From: an uncultured Pelagibacteraceae bacterium
GTDB lineage: Bacteria; Pseudomonadota; Alphaproteobacteria; Pelagibacterales; Pelagibacteraceae
Length of the DNA: 40,529 nucleotides
NCBI GenBank assembly: GCA_902603665.1
Contig: CACKVV010000003.1
Location: forward strand, 1-40,529
Direction: 5' to 3'
Positions 10,493 to 18,899 of this stretch are shown here, in pieces; positions within the stretch are counted from its first letter, which is position 1; every line of letters begins with the position of its first letter. The translations under genes and the position numbers were made by a program. The notes under the pieces are model-generated. The model was not told the origin of the DNA. It was given only the letters and a program-made list of their open reading frames with translations, and did not search any database.

Positions 10493-11593
10493 TACAAAAA
10501 ATAGCGAGAAAATAAGCAATAATATTCCTATTGAAATATAAGTTAATTTAATATCACTTTTAAATTTAGATATAATTCTGTCAAACTTGGTTTCTTTCAT
10601 AGTTAAATTTTCATTTAAACCTGTTTGAGTTGCAAATCCCTTGTTCCTACCAATTGACAAAAATTTATTTTTTCTGTGGTTTAATATTTCATCTTTTTCC
10701 ATAGAGAGAAAAAAATTTAAGTTTTTATCTAATGATAATCGAACGTTGTCTAAAATTAAATCTCTATCTCTATGAGCTCCACCAATTGGTTCTGGAATAA
10801 TTTCATCTATTATGTCTAAACTAAGTAAATCTTTAGATGAAAGTTTCATTGCTTTTGATGCCTCTAGAGTTTTTTTTGGATCACGCCAAAGAATTGTTGC
10901 ACATCCTTCAGGAGAAATTACCGAGTAGATAGCATTTTGTAACATTAATACTTTATTAGATGATGCAAGAGCGATTGCGCCACCAGATCCACCCTCGCCA
11001 ATTATCACGGAAATAGTTGGAACGGTTAGTTCCATACAACATTCAATAGATTTTGCTATGGCCTCTGCTTGACCTCTTTCCTCTGCTCCAACCCCAGGAT
11101 ATGCGCCAGGTGTGTCTATAAATGAAATTATGGGAATTCTAAACTTGTTTGCTAACTTCATAAGTCTAATTGTTTTTCTATAACCTTCTGGCCGCATCAT
11201 ACCGAAATTTCTCTCTATTCTTGTCTCTAAATTCTCACCTTTTTCTTGACCAATAACTAGTACTGACTTTCCATTGAATTTAGCAAATCCTGAAATGACA
11301 GACTTGTCTTCTCCATAATATCTATCTCCAGAAAGAGCTACGAACTCCTCGAACAAATTATCAATGAAAAATTTAGCTTTGGGTCTGTCTTCATGTCTTG
11401 CAACTAAAGCAGTTTGCCATGGGTCTAAATTTGAGTAAATCTCACTTAACTTTTCATCAATTTCTTTTTGGACTTTAGAAATTTTAGACGTATCAACTTC
11501 GGACAATCCCTCTTGATTATATGGGTCTTTTAATTGATCAAGTTCTGCTTCTAAGTTTTTTACTTCTGTTTCAAAATTTAGGTAATTTTTCAT
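10487..11593 (-). CDS. accA: Acetyl-CoA carboxylase carboxyltransferase alpha subunit with a C-terminal hydrophobic extension
   Basis: RNFGMMRPEGYRKTIRLMKLA, FIDTPGAYPGVGAEERGQAEAIA, GEGGSGGAIAL, YSVISPEGCATILWRD. C-terminus ends TYISIGILLLIFSLFFVL. Confidence 0.95.
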   Translation of the reverse strand: MKNYLNFETEVKNLEAELDQLKDPYNQEGLSEVDTSKISKVQKEIDEKLSEIYSNLDPWQTALVARHEDRPKAKFFIDNLFEEFVALSGDRYYGEDKSVISGFAKFNGKSVLVIGQEKGENLETRIERNFGMMRPEGYRKTIRLMKLANKFRIPIISFIDTPGAYPGVGAEERGQAEAIAKSIECCMELTVPTISVIIGEGGSGGAIALASSNKVLMLQNAIYSVISPEGCATILWRDPKKTLEASKAMKLSSKDLLSLDIIDEIIPEPIGGAHRDRDLILDNVRLSLDKNLNFFLSMEKDEILNHRKNKFLSIGRNKGFATQTGLNENLTMKETKFDRIISKFKSDIKLTYISIGILLLIFSLFFVL

Positions 11594-11649
11594 TTAAAGG
11601 CTTTATTATATCCAAAAAAGGCAATAAAATGACTTAAAAATTTTATGTT

Positions 11650-11793
11650 TTTATGGGAGAGACTATTTTAGCGCCGAAGGAGCAACTTCCCCGGAAACTC
11701 TCAGGCAAAAGGACCATTCTTACATAATAATCTGGAAAGAGATTAAATCTCACCGACGGAGTAAAACTCTCAGGTTAATCAACAGATGGGGTT
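11650..11793 (+). ncRNA. Tandem glycine riboswitch in the glcB leader
   Basis: Aptamer 1 ATGGGAGAGACT...GCGCCGAAGGAGCAA...AAACTCTCAGGCAAAAGGACCAT and aptamer 2 AATCTGGAAAGAGA...CACCGACGGAGTAAAACTCTCAGGTTAATCAACAGATGGGG match the classic gcvT-type two-aptamer consensus; it lies directly upstream of malate synthase. Confidence 0.95.
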
Positions 11794-11809
11794 AAAATTA
11801 ATTTAGTTT

Positions 11810-13960
11810 ATGAAAGAAAAATTTATTAAAATAAATAATTTATCTGTTGATAAAATACTTGCTGATTTTATAGATAATGAGCTGTTATTAGATACAAATA
11901 TAAGTCCTAAAAAATTTTGGGATGGTTTCGATAAGGCAGTGCATGAGCTTGCTCCAAAAAACAGAGAGCTTTTAGAAATAAGAGAAACCATACAAAAAGA
12001 AATAGATCTTTGGCACAAAAAAAATAAATTTGAAGAATTTAATTTAGAAGACTACAAAAATTTTCTAAAGGATATTGGTTACCTAAAGGAAGAAGGTCCA
12101 GAATTCAAAATTGAAACTAAAAATTTAGACACTGAAATTTCAAGTATAGCAGGACCTCAATTGGTTGTGCCGATAATGAATGCTAGATATAGTTTAAATG
12201 CAGCTAATGCGAGATGGATGAGCTTGTATGACAGTTTGTATGGCACTGATGTAATTGAGTCTGAAGAGAGTGGGAGTGAAAAATATGATCCTCTAAGAGG
12301 TGAGCAAGTAATTAATTATGCTAGAGATTTTTTAAATAAACATTTTCCTATAAATGATATTAGTTGGAGAGAAATCTCTGGATTTGAAGTTCATAATGGA
12401 AATTTAAAGATTAAAAAAGATAAAGATTTATTTGATTTAAAACAAAACGAAAAATTTACAGGTTTTAGAGGAGAAGCTTTAAAGCCCACTGCCGTTATAT
12501 TAAATAATAATAATTTACATTTAGAAATTATCATAAATCCAAAAGCGTTTAGCGCAGCACAAGATGCAGCCGGAATAAGTGACATTATAATAGAATCAGC
12601 AATTTCGACTATATGCGATCATGAAGATAGTGTCGCCGCAGTTGATGCACAAGATAAAGTTGCGTGTTACAAAAATTGGTTAGGATTAATGAAGGGAGAT
12701 TTAGTTTCAATTTTTGAAAAACAAGGAAAACAATTAAAAAGAAAACTAAACCCAGACAGAAGTTATATATCTAGCTCAGGAAAAAACATGAAACTTCATG
12801 GAAGAAGTTTGTTATTGGTTCGAAATGTTGGACACCTAATGACTAATCCGTCAATTATATTAAATGATGGATCTGAAGTTCCTGAAGGAATTTTAGATGC
12901 ATTTATTACATCGGCAGCTTGCCTTCATGATTTAAAACGTAAAGGCAACTCTAGATCAGGTTCAATTTATATAGTTAAACCTAAAATGCATGGACCAGAT
13001 GAAACAGCATTTACTGATATTATTTTTGGAAAAGTGGAAGAGGTTTTAGAACTAGAGAAGAATACGATTAAATGTGGAATTATGGATGAGGAAAGAAGAA
13101 CTTCTGCAAATTTAAAAGAGTGTATCAGAACCTTAAAACATAGAGTTTTTTTTATCAATACTGGATTTTTAGATCGCACAGGTGATGAAATGCATACCTC
13201 GATGGAGGCAGGTCCAATGATTAAAAAAGGAGATATGAAAAAGTCAAAATGGATTGAAGCCTATGAAAATAATAATGTCGATATTGGCTTGAAATGTGGT
13301 TTTTCTGGTGTAGCTCAAATCGGTAAAGGAATGTGGGCAATGCCTGATAAAATGAAAGACATGATGGAGCAAAAAATTGGCCATTTAAATTCTGGTGCTA
13401 ATTGCGCATGGGTGCCATCACCTACAGCTGCAGCATTGCATGCTTTACATTATCATGAAATTGATATTTTCAAAAAACATGAAGAACTAAAATCAAGATC
13501 TTCAGCAAAATTAGACGATCTTTTGGATATACCAATAGCTGATAGGCCAAATTGGTCTGTTGAGGAAATAGAAAATGAGATATCAAATTCGGCTCAAACA
13601 ATATTAGGTTACGTAGTGAGATGGGTAGATCAAGGTGTAGGTTGTTCTAAAGTTCCAGATATAAATAATGTAGGTTTAATGGAGGATAGAGCAACTTTAA
13701 GAATATCTTCACAACATATCGCAAATTGGTTGCACCATGGATATTGTTCAAACAAGCAAGTGCTTGAAATCATGAAGAAAATGGCCAAAGTAGTTGATGA
13801 TCAAAACAAAAGCGATCCAAATTATGAAAATATGTCCCCAAAGTATTACAAATCAATCGCATTTAAAGCCGCTTGTGAACTTATCTTTCATGGTAAATCT
13901 CAACCATCTGGTTACACAGAACCACTTCTGCATTTAAACAGAATTATAAAGAAAAATTAA
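11810..13960 (+). CDS. glcB: Malate synthase G
   Basis: LVVPIMNARYSLNAANARWMSLYDSLYGTD, FINTGFLDRTGDEMHTSMEAGPM, GANCAWVPSPTAAALHALHYH. Confidence 0.97.
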   Translation: MKEKFIKINNLSVDKILADFIDNELLLDTNISPKKFWDGFDKAVHELAPKNRELLEIRETIQKEIDLWHKKNKFEEFNLEDYKNFLKDIGYLKEEGPEFKIETKNLDTEISSIAGPQLVVPIMNARYSLNAANARWMSLYDSLYGTDVIESEESGSEKYDPLRGEQVINYARDFLNKHFPINDISWREISGFEVHNGNLKIKKDKDLFDLKQNEKFTGFRGEALKPTAVILNNNNLHLEIIINPKAFSAAQDAAGISDIIIESAISTICDHEDSVAAVDAQDKVACYKNWLGLMKGDLVSIFEKQGKQLKRKLNPDRSYISSSGKNMKLHGRSLLLVRNVGHLMTNPSIILNDGSEVPEGILDAFITSAACLHDLKRKGNSRSGSIYIVKPKMHGPDETAFTDIIFGKVEEVLELEKNTIKCGIMDEERRTSANLKECIRTLKHRVFFINTGFLDRTGDEMHTSMEAGPMIKKGDMKKSKWIEAYENNNVDIGLKCGFSGVAQIGKGMWAMPDKMKDMMEQKIGHLNSGANCAWVPSPTAAALHALHYHEIDIFKKHEELKSRSSAKLDDLLDIPIADRPNWSVEEIENEISNSAQTILGYVVRWVDQGVGCSKVPDINNVGLMEDRATLRISSQHIANWLHHGYCSNKQVLEIMKKMAKVVDDQNKSDPNYENMSPKYYKSIAFKAACELIFHGKSQPSGYTEPLLHLNRIIKKN

Positions 13961-13961
13961 A

Positions 13962-14573
13962 TTATTGTCCTAGATTTTTGCGATTTTTAAACGCTGAAAT
14001 AAGAGTTCCATCATCTAAATTTTCAATTTCACCTCCAATAGGTAAGCCTTGTGCAAGTTTAGAAATTTTTACATCAATATTTCTTAGACTATCCTGTATA
14101 TAAAAAGCTGTTGTTTGGCCTTCTACTGTAGCTGAGGTTGCTAAAATTATTTCATCAATATTATTTTTTTTTACTCTATGAATTAATGAGTCTATTAGTA
14201 AATCTTCTTTTCTTTGATTAGTTGAATTATCAATAGTGCCTCCTAAAATGTGGAAGTATCCTTGAAAGATACTAGAACTTTCAATTGCCCATTGATCTGC
14301 AATATTTTCAACAACACATATTTTGCTATGCTTATTTGTTATAAACTTGCATGAATCATAATCGCATTCCAGTGATGAGGGTTTTAATGTTCCACATATT
14401 TTGCACCTTGAGACATTTTTGTAAACTTCGGTCAATGCTTTCGATAATGGTTTAAAAATCTCGTCACGATTATTTAATAGTTTTAATAAAATTCTTTTAG
14501 CTGATTTTGGACCAAGACCAGGTAACTTAGAAATTAATTTTATTAAAGTTTCAATCTCGGAAATATTTTTCAT
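13962..14573 (-). CDS. recR: Recombination mediator protein RecR
   Basis: LISKLPGLGPKSAKRILLKLL, CVVENIADQWAIE, LATSATVEGQTTAFYI, LAQGLPIGGEIENLDDGTL. Confidence 0.95.
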   Translation of the reverse strand: MKNISEIETLIKLISKLPGLGPKSAKRILLKLLNNRDEIFKPLSKALTEVYKNVSRCKICGTLKPSSLECDYDSCKFITNKHSKICVVENIADQWAIESSSIFQGYFHILGGTIDNSTNQRKEDLLIDSLIHRVKKNNIDEIILATSATVEGQTTAFYIQDSLRNIDVKISKLAQGLPIGGEIENLDDGTLISAFKNRKNLGQ

Positions 14574-14578
14574 TTATT

Positions 14579-14896
14579 TTAAAGTGGCCACTTAAAACCA
14601 GGTATTCCAAATCCACCAGTTGCTTTTGATATTTCCTCGGAAGTTTTAGATTTAAGCTGTGATTTCGCATTATTATGTGCAGCTGTGATTAGATCTTGTA
14701 TTATACCCTTCTCTTCCTTTAAAATTTCTTCACTTAACTGAATATTTGTCATTTCTCCATCACCATTCAGTGTAACTTTTATTGCATCTCCTCCAGAACT
14801 CCCTACTACCTCAATTTGCTTAATTTTTTCTTGGCTTTCTTTCATTTTTGCCTCAAGTTCTTTTGCTTTATCTAAAATCTTGCTAAAATCAGTCAT
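14579..14896 (-). CDS. YbaB/EbfC family nucleoid-associated protein
   Basis: 105 aa, located between recR and dnaX; AHNNAKSQLKSKTSEEISKATGGFGIPGFKWPL. Confidence 0.92.
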   Translation of the reverse strand: MTDFSKILDKAKELEAKMKESQEKIKQIEVVGSSGGDAIKVTLNGDGEMTNIQLSEEILKEEKGIIQDLITAAHNNAKSQLKSKTSEEISKATGGFGIPGFKWPL

Positions 14897-16532
14897 TATT
14901 CTCCTTATCTATTTTTTTTACATCAACAAGTTCAGCGTCAGGTAAGATTTCTAAAACCTGTTTATAAATATTACTTTTTTTTACTTCCTCAAAAATTTGC
15001 TTCTGGTTAATTTGATTCTTCTCTTTTACTGAAACCTCTCCCCTTTTTTTTGAAAGAGTAATAATCCATCTATTATTTGTCCATAAAAAAAGTTTATTTG
15101 ATAATTCTTTTATAAAATCTTTATCTAATTTATCATTGAAAGATATTTCCATTCTACAATTCTCGAAAGATACAAGATTGACATTTGTCTCTAATTCATA
15201 TTTTAATTGAACTTCTTTATACGTGTTACAAAAATTGAGCAACTCTTGAAAAGAATTTATTTCCGTTTTTTTTTTGTCTAATTCTAACTTAGGATCAATT
15301 TTATCTTCTTGGGCTACATTTTTAATCTGATTTACCATCTCTACAGATTTATCTATTTTTGTATTTTGTTTATCAACTGATAAATTTAGTGAATGTTTGG
15401 GTAAATCATCTTTGATTTTAAATCCTTTTAAATAAATTAATCTTATTAGAAACATCTCAACAGATAAGTTTGGATTTGAAACAATTTCTAATTCATCAAT
15501 GGTTTTAATTGTAAATTGCCAAAACAAAATAATCTCTTGAACATTTGTTTTATTAGCAATTTCTACAATTTTCTTAAATTCATTATCATTAAGATTGAAA
15601 TTTGTTCCACCAAGACTTATAGAATTGATGTTTTTTATATAGTAGAGGACCTCAAGGAAATCGTTTAAAAATAATTTTGGGTCAGTTCCTGCATCAAATG
15701 ATTTTCTGTAGTTTTCAATTACTTTTTTTTCATCACCTTTAAATAAGTATTCGATTAATTCTATAAGAAAACTTTTATCAAAATATCCAAAAATTTTTTG
15801 TGCTTTTTCTAAGGTTAATTCACCACTATCTTTATTACTCATCAATCCACGATCTAACAAAGAAAGTGAATCTCTTACTGATCCCTCAGAAATTTTGACA
15901 ATTAATTTTAATGCATCTTCTGAAACTAGTCCTTTTTCTTTTAAAGTAATATCTTTTAAATAATTAAACAGTTTATCAGACTGAATTCTAGATAAATCAA
16001 ATCTTTGACATCTAGAAACTACAGTAACAGGTATTTTTTTTATTTCAGTCGTTGCAAATATAAATTTCAAATAACTTGGGGGCTCTTCAAGTGTTTTTAA
16101 TAATGCATTAAATGCTTGTTTACTAAGCATATGTACTTCATCGATAATGAATATTTTAAATTTTGCTGAGGTGGGACCGTATCTGGAAAATTCTATTAAA
16201 TCTCTAATATCATCAACACCTGTTTTGCTAGCCGCATCCATTTCTAAAATGTCAATATGGTTTGAATCGGCGATAGATTTACAAGTACAGTTTTCACATG
16301 TTTGATAATTGCTAAGACCCTCAATACCATTTTTACAATTCAAAGCCTTTGCAACAATCCTAGCTAAGGTAGTTTTGCCTACTCCTCTGATGCCGGTAAA
16401 AAGATAAGCATTTGGTGTTTTTTCAGATCTTATGCCATTAACGATTGTCTCAATCACCACTTCTTGACCAATTAAATCTTCGGGTACCTGAGGCCTATAT
16501 TTTAAAGCTAATACTTTTGAATTATTTGTCAT
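14889..16532 (-). CDS. dnaX: DNA polymerase III subunits gamma/tau
   Basis: MTNNSKVLALKYRPQVPEDLIGQE, YLFTGIRGVGKTTLARIVAKALNC, IIDEVHMLSKQAFNALLKTLEEPP. Start set at 16532; the upstream ORF extension overlaps the SRP RNA gene. Confidence 0.95.
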   Translation of the reverse strand: MTNNSKVLALKYRPQVPEDLIGQEVVIETIVNGIRSEKTPNAYLFTGIRGVGKTTLARIVAKALNCKNGIEGLSNYQTCENCTCKSIADSNHIDILEMDAASKTGVDDIRDLIEFSRYGPTSAKFKIFIIDEVHMLSKQAFNALLKTLEEPPSYLKFIFATTEIKKIPVTVVSRCQRFDLSRIQSDKLFNYLKDITLKEKGLVSEDALKLIVKISEGSVRDSLSLLDRGLMSNKDSGELTLEKAQKIFGYFDKSFLIELIEYLFKGDEKKVIENYRKSFDAGTDPKLFLNDFLEVLYYIKNINSISLGGTNFNLNDNEFKKIVEIANKTNVQEIILFWQFTIKTIDELEIVSNPNLSVEMFLIRLIYLKGFKIKDDLPKHSLNLSVDKQNTKIDKSVEMVNQIKNVAQEDKIDPKLELDKKKTEINSFQELLNFCNTYKEVQLKYELETNVNLVSFENCRMEISFNDKLDKDFIKELSNKLFLWTNNRWIITLSKKRGEVSVKEKNQINQKQIFEEVKKSNIYKQVLEILPDAELVDVKKIDKENND

Positions 16533-16544
16533 TAATAAATAAAA

Positions 16545-16632
16545 GGAGACCAACCAACCTGGAAAATACTCATTACCCTTGCTCTTTTTCAAGCCTGGGG
16601 GAGTTCATGGTAACTCCACCTGATTGGCCCCC
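16545..16632 (-). ncRNA. ffs: Signal recognition particle RNA (small bacterial 4.5S type)
   Basis: 88 nt: 5' GGGGGCCAATCAG pairs with 3' TTGGTTGGTCTCC (13 bp with wobbles). Apical ACTC-CCC-CAGG-CTT-GAAA-AAG-AGCA-AGGG...GAGT reproduces the domain IV asymmetric loop with a GAAA tetraloop. Followed by TTTTATTTATT; upstream of dnaX. Confidence 0.9.
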
Positions 16633-16638
16633 AAAACT

Positions 16639-16668
16639 ATTATACCAATAATTTTTTCTATTCTACAA
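16639..16668 (-). promoter_or_regulatory. Predicted sigma70-type promoter for the SRP RNA
   Basis: On the minus strand TTGTAG (16668-16663), 18-nt spacer, TATAAT (16644-16639), then 6 nt to the GGGGG 5' end at 16632. Confidence 0.7.
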
Positions 16669-16680
16669 TAAAGTTAAAGC

Positions 16681-17508
16681 TTATTTTTTTCTAATTTTAT
16701 CAGCCTTATAAACACCTAGAACGTGCATATCTTCACAATGTAAACCTAATTCTTTTAATGAATTTTTAATTTTATCATCTTCTATATGACCCTCAATATC
16801 ACATAGAAAAAAAAAGGAGGAAAAAGAATTCTTTTCAGGAAAACTTTGTAATTTTGTCAAATTTACCCCATTTAATGCGAAACCTGATAGCGCAGAGTAT
16901 AATGCAGCAGGTTTACTTTTAAGTTTAAATAAAAACGATGTTAAAAAATCTCCTTTATTAAATTCTGGCTGATAGATATCTTTTCCCATTAGTAAAAATC
17001 TTGTTACATTATTTTCATCATCTTGAATATTTTTTTTTAAGACTTCTAAATTATAAATTTCAGCACTTAGTATTGAGGCAATTGCTGATTTAGTTTTATC
17101 TTTATCTTCTGAAATATACTTAGCAGATCCAGCAGTATCAGCTCGTACATTTTCATTTAAATTATATTTTCTAATAAATTTGGAGGATTGACTCAATGCT
17201 TGAGCATGTGAATATACATTTTTAATTTCATTTATTTTAGAGCCTTTTATTCCAAGTAAATTGTGTTTTATTGGAAAAAAATGTTCCTCATAGATATTTA
17301 ACCTATATTTGAAAATCAAATACTCAACACCTATATTTCCTGTTGTTTTATTTGACTCTGGTATAATTGCTTTAATTTCATTATTCTCACTTGATTTTTC
17401 AAAGCATTCATCAAATGTTTTGCAAGAAATAGTTTCACAATCTGGATACATTTTTTTTGCACAGCTTTCGCTGTAACTTCCAGGTATTCCTTGATAAGCA
17501 ATTTTCAT
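16681..17508 (-). CDS. pheA: Prephenate dehydratase with ACT domain
   Basis: MKIAYQGIPGSYSESCAKK, NVTRFLLMGKDI (TRF motif), ACT region KPAALYSALSGFALNGVNLTKLQSFP. Confidence 0.94.
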   Translation of the reverse strand: MKIAYQGIPGSYSESCAKKMYPDCETISCKTFDECFEKSSENNEIKAIIPESNKTTGNIGVEYLIFKYRLNIYEEHFFPIKHNLLGIKGSKINEIKNVYSHAQALSQSSKFIRKYNLNENVRADTAGSAKYISEDKDKTKSAIASILSAEIYNLEVLKKNIQDDENNVTRFLLMGKDIYQPEFNKGDFLTSFLFKLKSKPAALYSALSGFALNGVNLTKLQSFPEKNSFSSFFFLCDIEGHIEDDKIKNSLKELGLHCEDMHVLGVYKADKIRKK

Positions 17509-17511
17509 ATT

Positions 17512-18261
17512 TTATTTCTTATATTCCATTAAATTTTTTAATTCCACATAATCCTCTTTTGTATCAACTCCGATTGGTATTGTTTTTGCATAAGTTACAT
17601 CAATATTTATACCATTCTCTAAAGCTCTTAATTGTTCAAGTTTCTTAACTTTTTCATTCTCAGTTTGATTTAATCTTACAAATTTTTTAAGAATAGGTTT
17701 TTTGTAAATATAAATACCTATATGTTGGTATATATAATTATTTTTTTTAGCGTCAATAATTCTCTCAAACTTGACCGCCCTTGAAATACTTTTTTTTTGC
17801 AAATCTTCTTGGGTTACAACTTTAACTATGTTTGAGTTGCTATATTTATCTTGCTTAGATGTATCTATTTTACATGCTAGTGTTGCTAGATCTGAATTAT
17901 TATTTACTGTTTGAAAATTTAAATTTTTAATATCAGATATATCAATAAGCGGCTCATCTCCTTGCAAATTAATTATGTAATCAACTTCATTTTCTAATTT
18001 AATTTTCTCGAGAGCCTCTGCAATTCTATCCGTACCAGTATTATGTTCTTTGCTTGTAAGTATTGATTTTCCTCCATTTTTTTGAACTTCACTTATGATT
18101 TCTTCATCGCAAGTAGTTACAAAAACATCTCCAATTCCACACTCAATTGCCTTTTCATAAACATGCATAATGATCGATTTATTATTAATTTTTAAAAGAG
18201 GCTTGTTTGGTAGTCTTGTAGCTCCGAGCCTAGAAGGAATTAAAATTATACTTTTTGCCAT
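17512..18261 (-). CDS. kdsB: 3-deoxy-manno-octulosonate cytidylyltransferase
   Basis: IILIPSRLGATRLPNKPLLKINNKSIIMHVYEKA; YIINLQGDEPLI; YQHIGIYIYKK. Confidence 0.95.
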   Translation of the reverse strand: MAKSIILIPSRLGATRLPNKPLLKINNKSIIMHVYEKAIECGIGDVFVTTCDEEIISEVQKNGGKSILTSKEHNTGTDRIAEALEKIKLENEVDYIINLQGDEPLIDISDIKNLNFQTVNNNSDLATLACKIDTSKQDKYSNSNIVKVVTQEDLQKKSISRAVKFERIIDAKKNNYIYQHIGIYIYKKPILKKFVRLNQTENEKVKKLEQLRALENGINIDVTYAKTIPIGVDTKEDYVELKNLMEYKK

Positions 18262-18276
18262 AAATTTTAAGTATTA

Positions 18277-18293
18277 TGCGTCTTTCAGACGCA
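18277..18293. repeat. Perfect inverted repeat (7-bp stem, 3-nt loop) in the kdsB/cytochrome c divergent region
   Basis: TGCGTCT-TTC-AGACGCA. Confidence 0.6.
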
Positions 18294-18359
18294 AAATTAA
18301 AAATTAAATTTAGTATTTTTTAAGTTTATCATGTTATACGACCATATTAATTAAAAATC

Positions 18360-18899
18360 ATGGACTCATTTGAAGTAAATAAAATTATTGCTGCAGTGCT
18401 GCTTGTGGCTCTATTAGTTATCGGTATTGGAAAAATAGCTGACATTGTATTCTTTATAGAAAAGCCCGAGAAAGCTGGTTACAAAGTTGAATTACCTGAT
18501 TCAGAAAATAGTTCTCAAGGTGTGAAAGCTGCTGAGGTTGAAGAAGTTGATATTTCAGCTCTTTTAGCACTTGGTACAGTTGAACATGGAGAAAAGGTTT
18601 TTAAAAAATGTACTGCTTGTCATGTAGTAAATAAAGGTGGTGCAAATAAAATTGGACCAGTGCTTTATGGTGTATTAGGAAGACAAGTTGCGGCGATCAG
18701 TGATTATAAATATTCAAAAGCAATGGCGAGTTATGATAAAAATTGGACTTTTGAAGAAATGAATGGTTATTTAAGAAAACCTCAATCTTACATAAAAGGT
18801 ACTAAAATGGCATTTGCGGGTTTAAGAAAAGAAAAAGATAGAGCATCTGTTATACTTTACTTAAATCAAAATTCAGATAATCCACTTCCTTTACCTTAA
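18360..18899 (+). CDS. Membrane-anchored mono-haem c-type cytochrome (CycM-like)
   Basis: N-terminal TM (IIAAVLLVALLVIGIGKI), CTACH haem motif, GPVLYGVLGR, distal Met in GTKMAFAGL; next to kdsB/pheA. Confidence 0.93.
   Translation: MDSFEVNKIIAAVLLVALLVIGIGKIADIVFFIEKPEKAGYKVELPDSENSSQGVKAAEVEEVDISALLALGTVEHGEKVFKKCTACHVVNKGGANKIGPVLYGVLGRQVAAISDYKYSKAMASYDKNWTFEEMNGYLRKPQSYIKGTKMAFAGLRKEKDRASVILYLNQNSDNPLPLP

Noticed and set aside
16533-16592. N-terminal extension of dnaX in the ORF track (MKKSKGNEYFPGWLVSFYLL)
   Set aside because: It overlaps the SRP RNA 3' half; conserved DnaX sequence begins at MTNNSKVLALKYRPQ.
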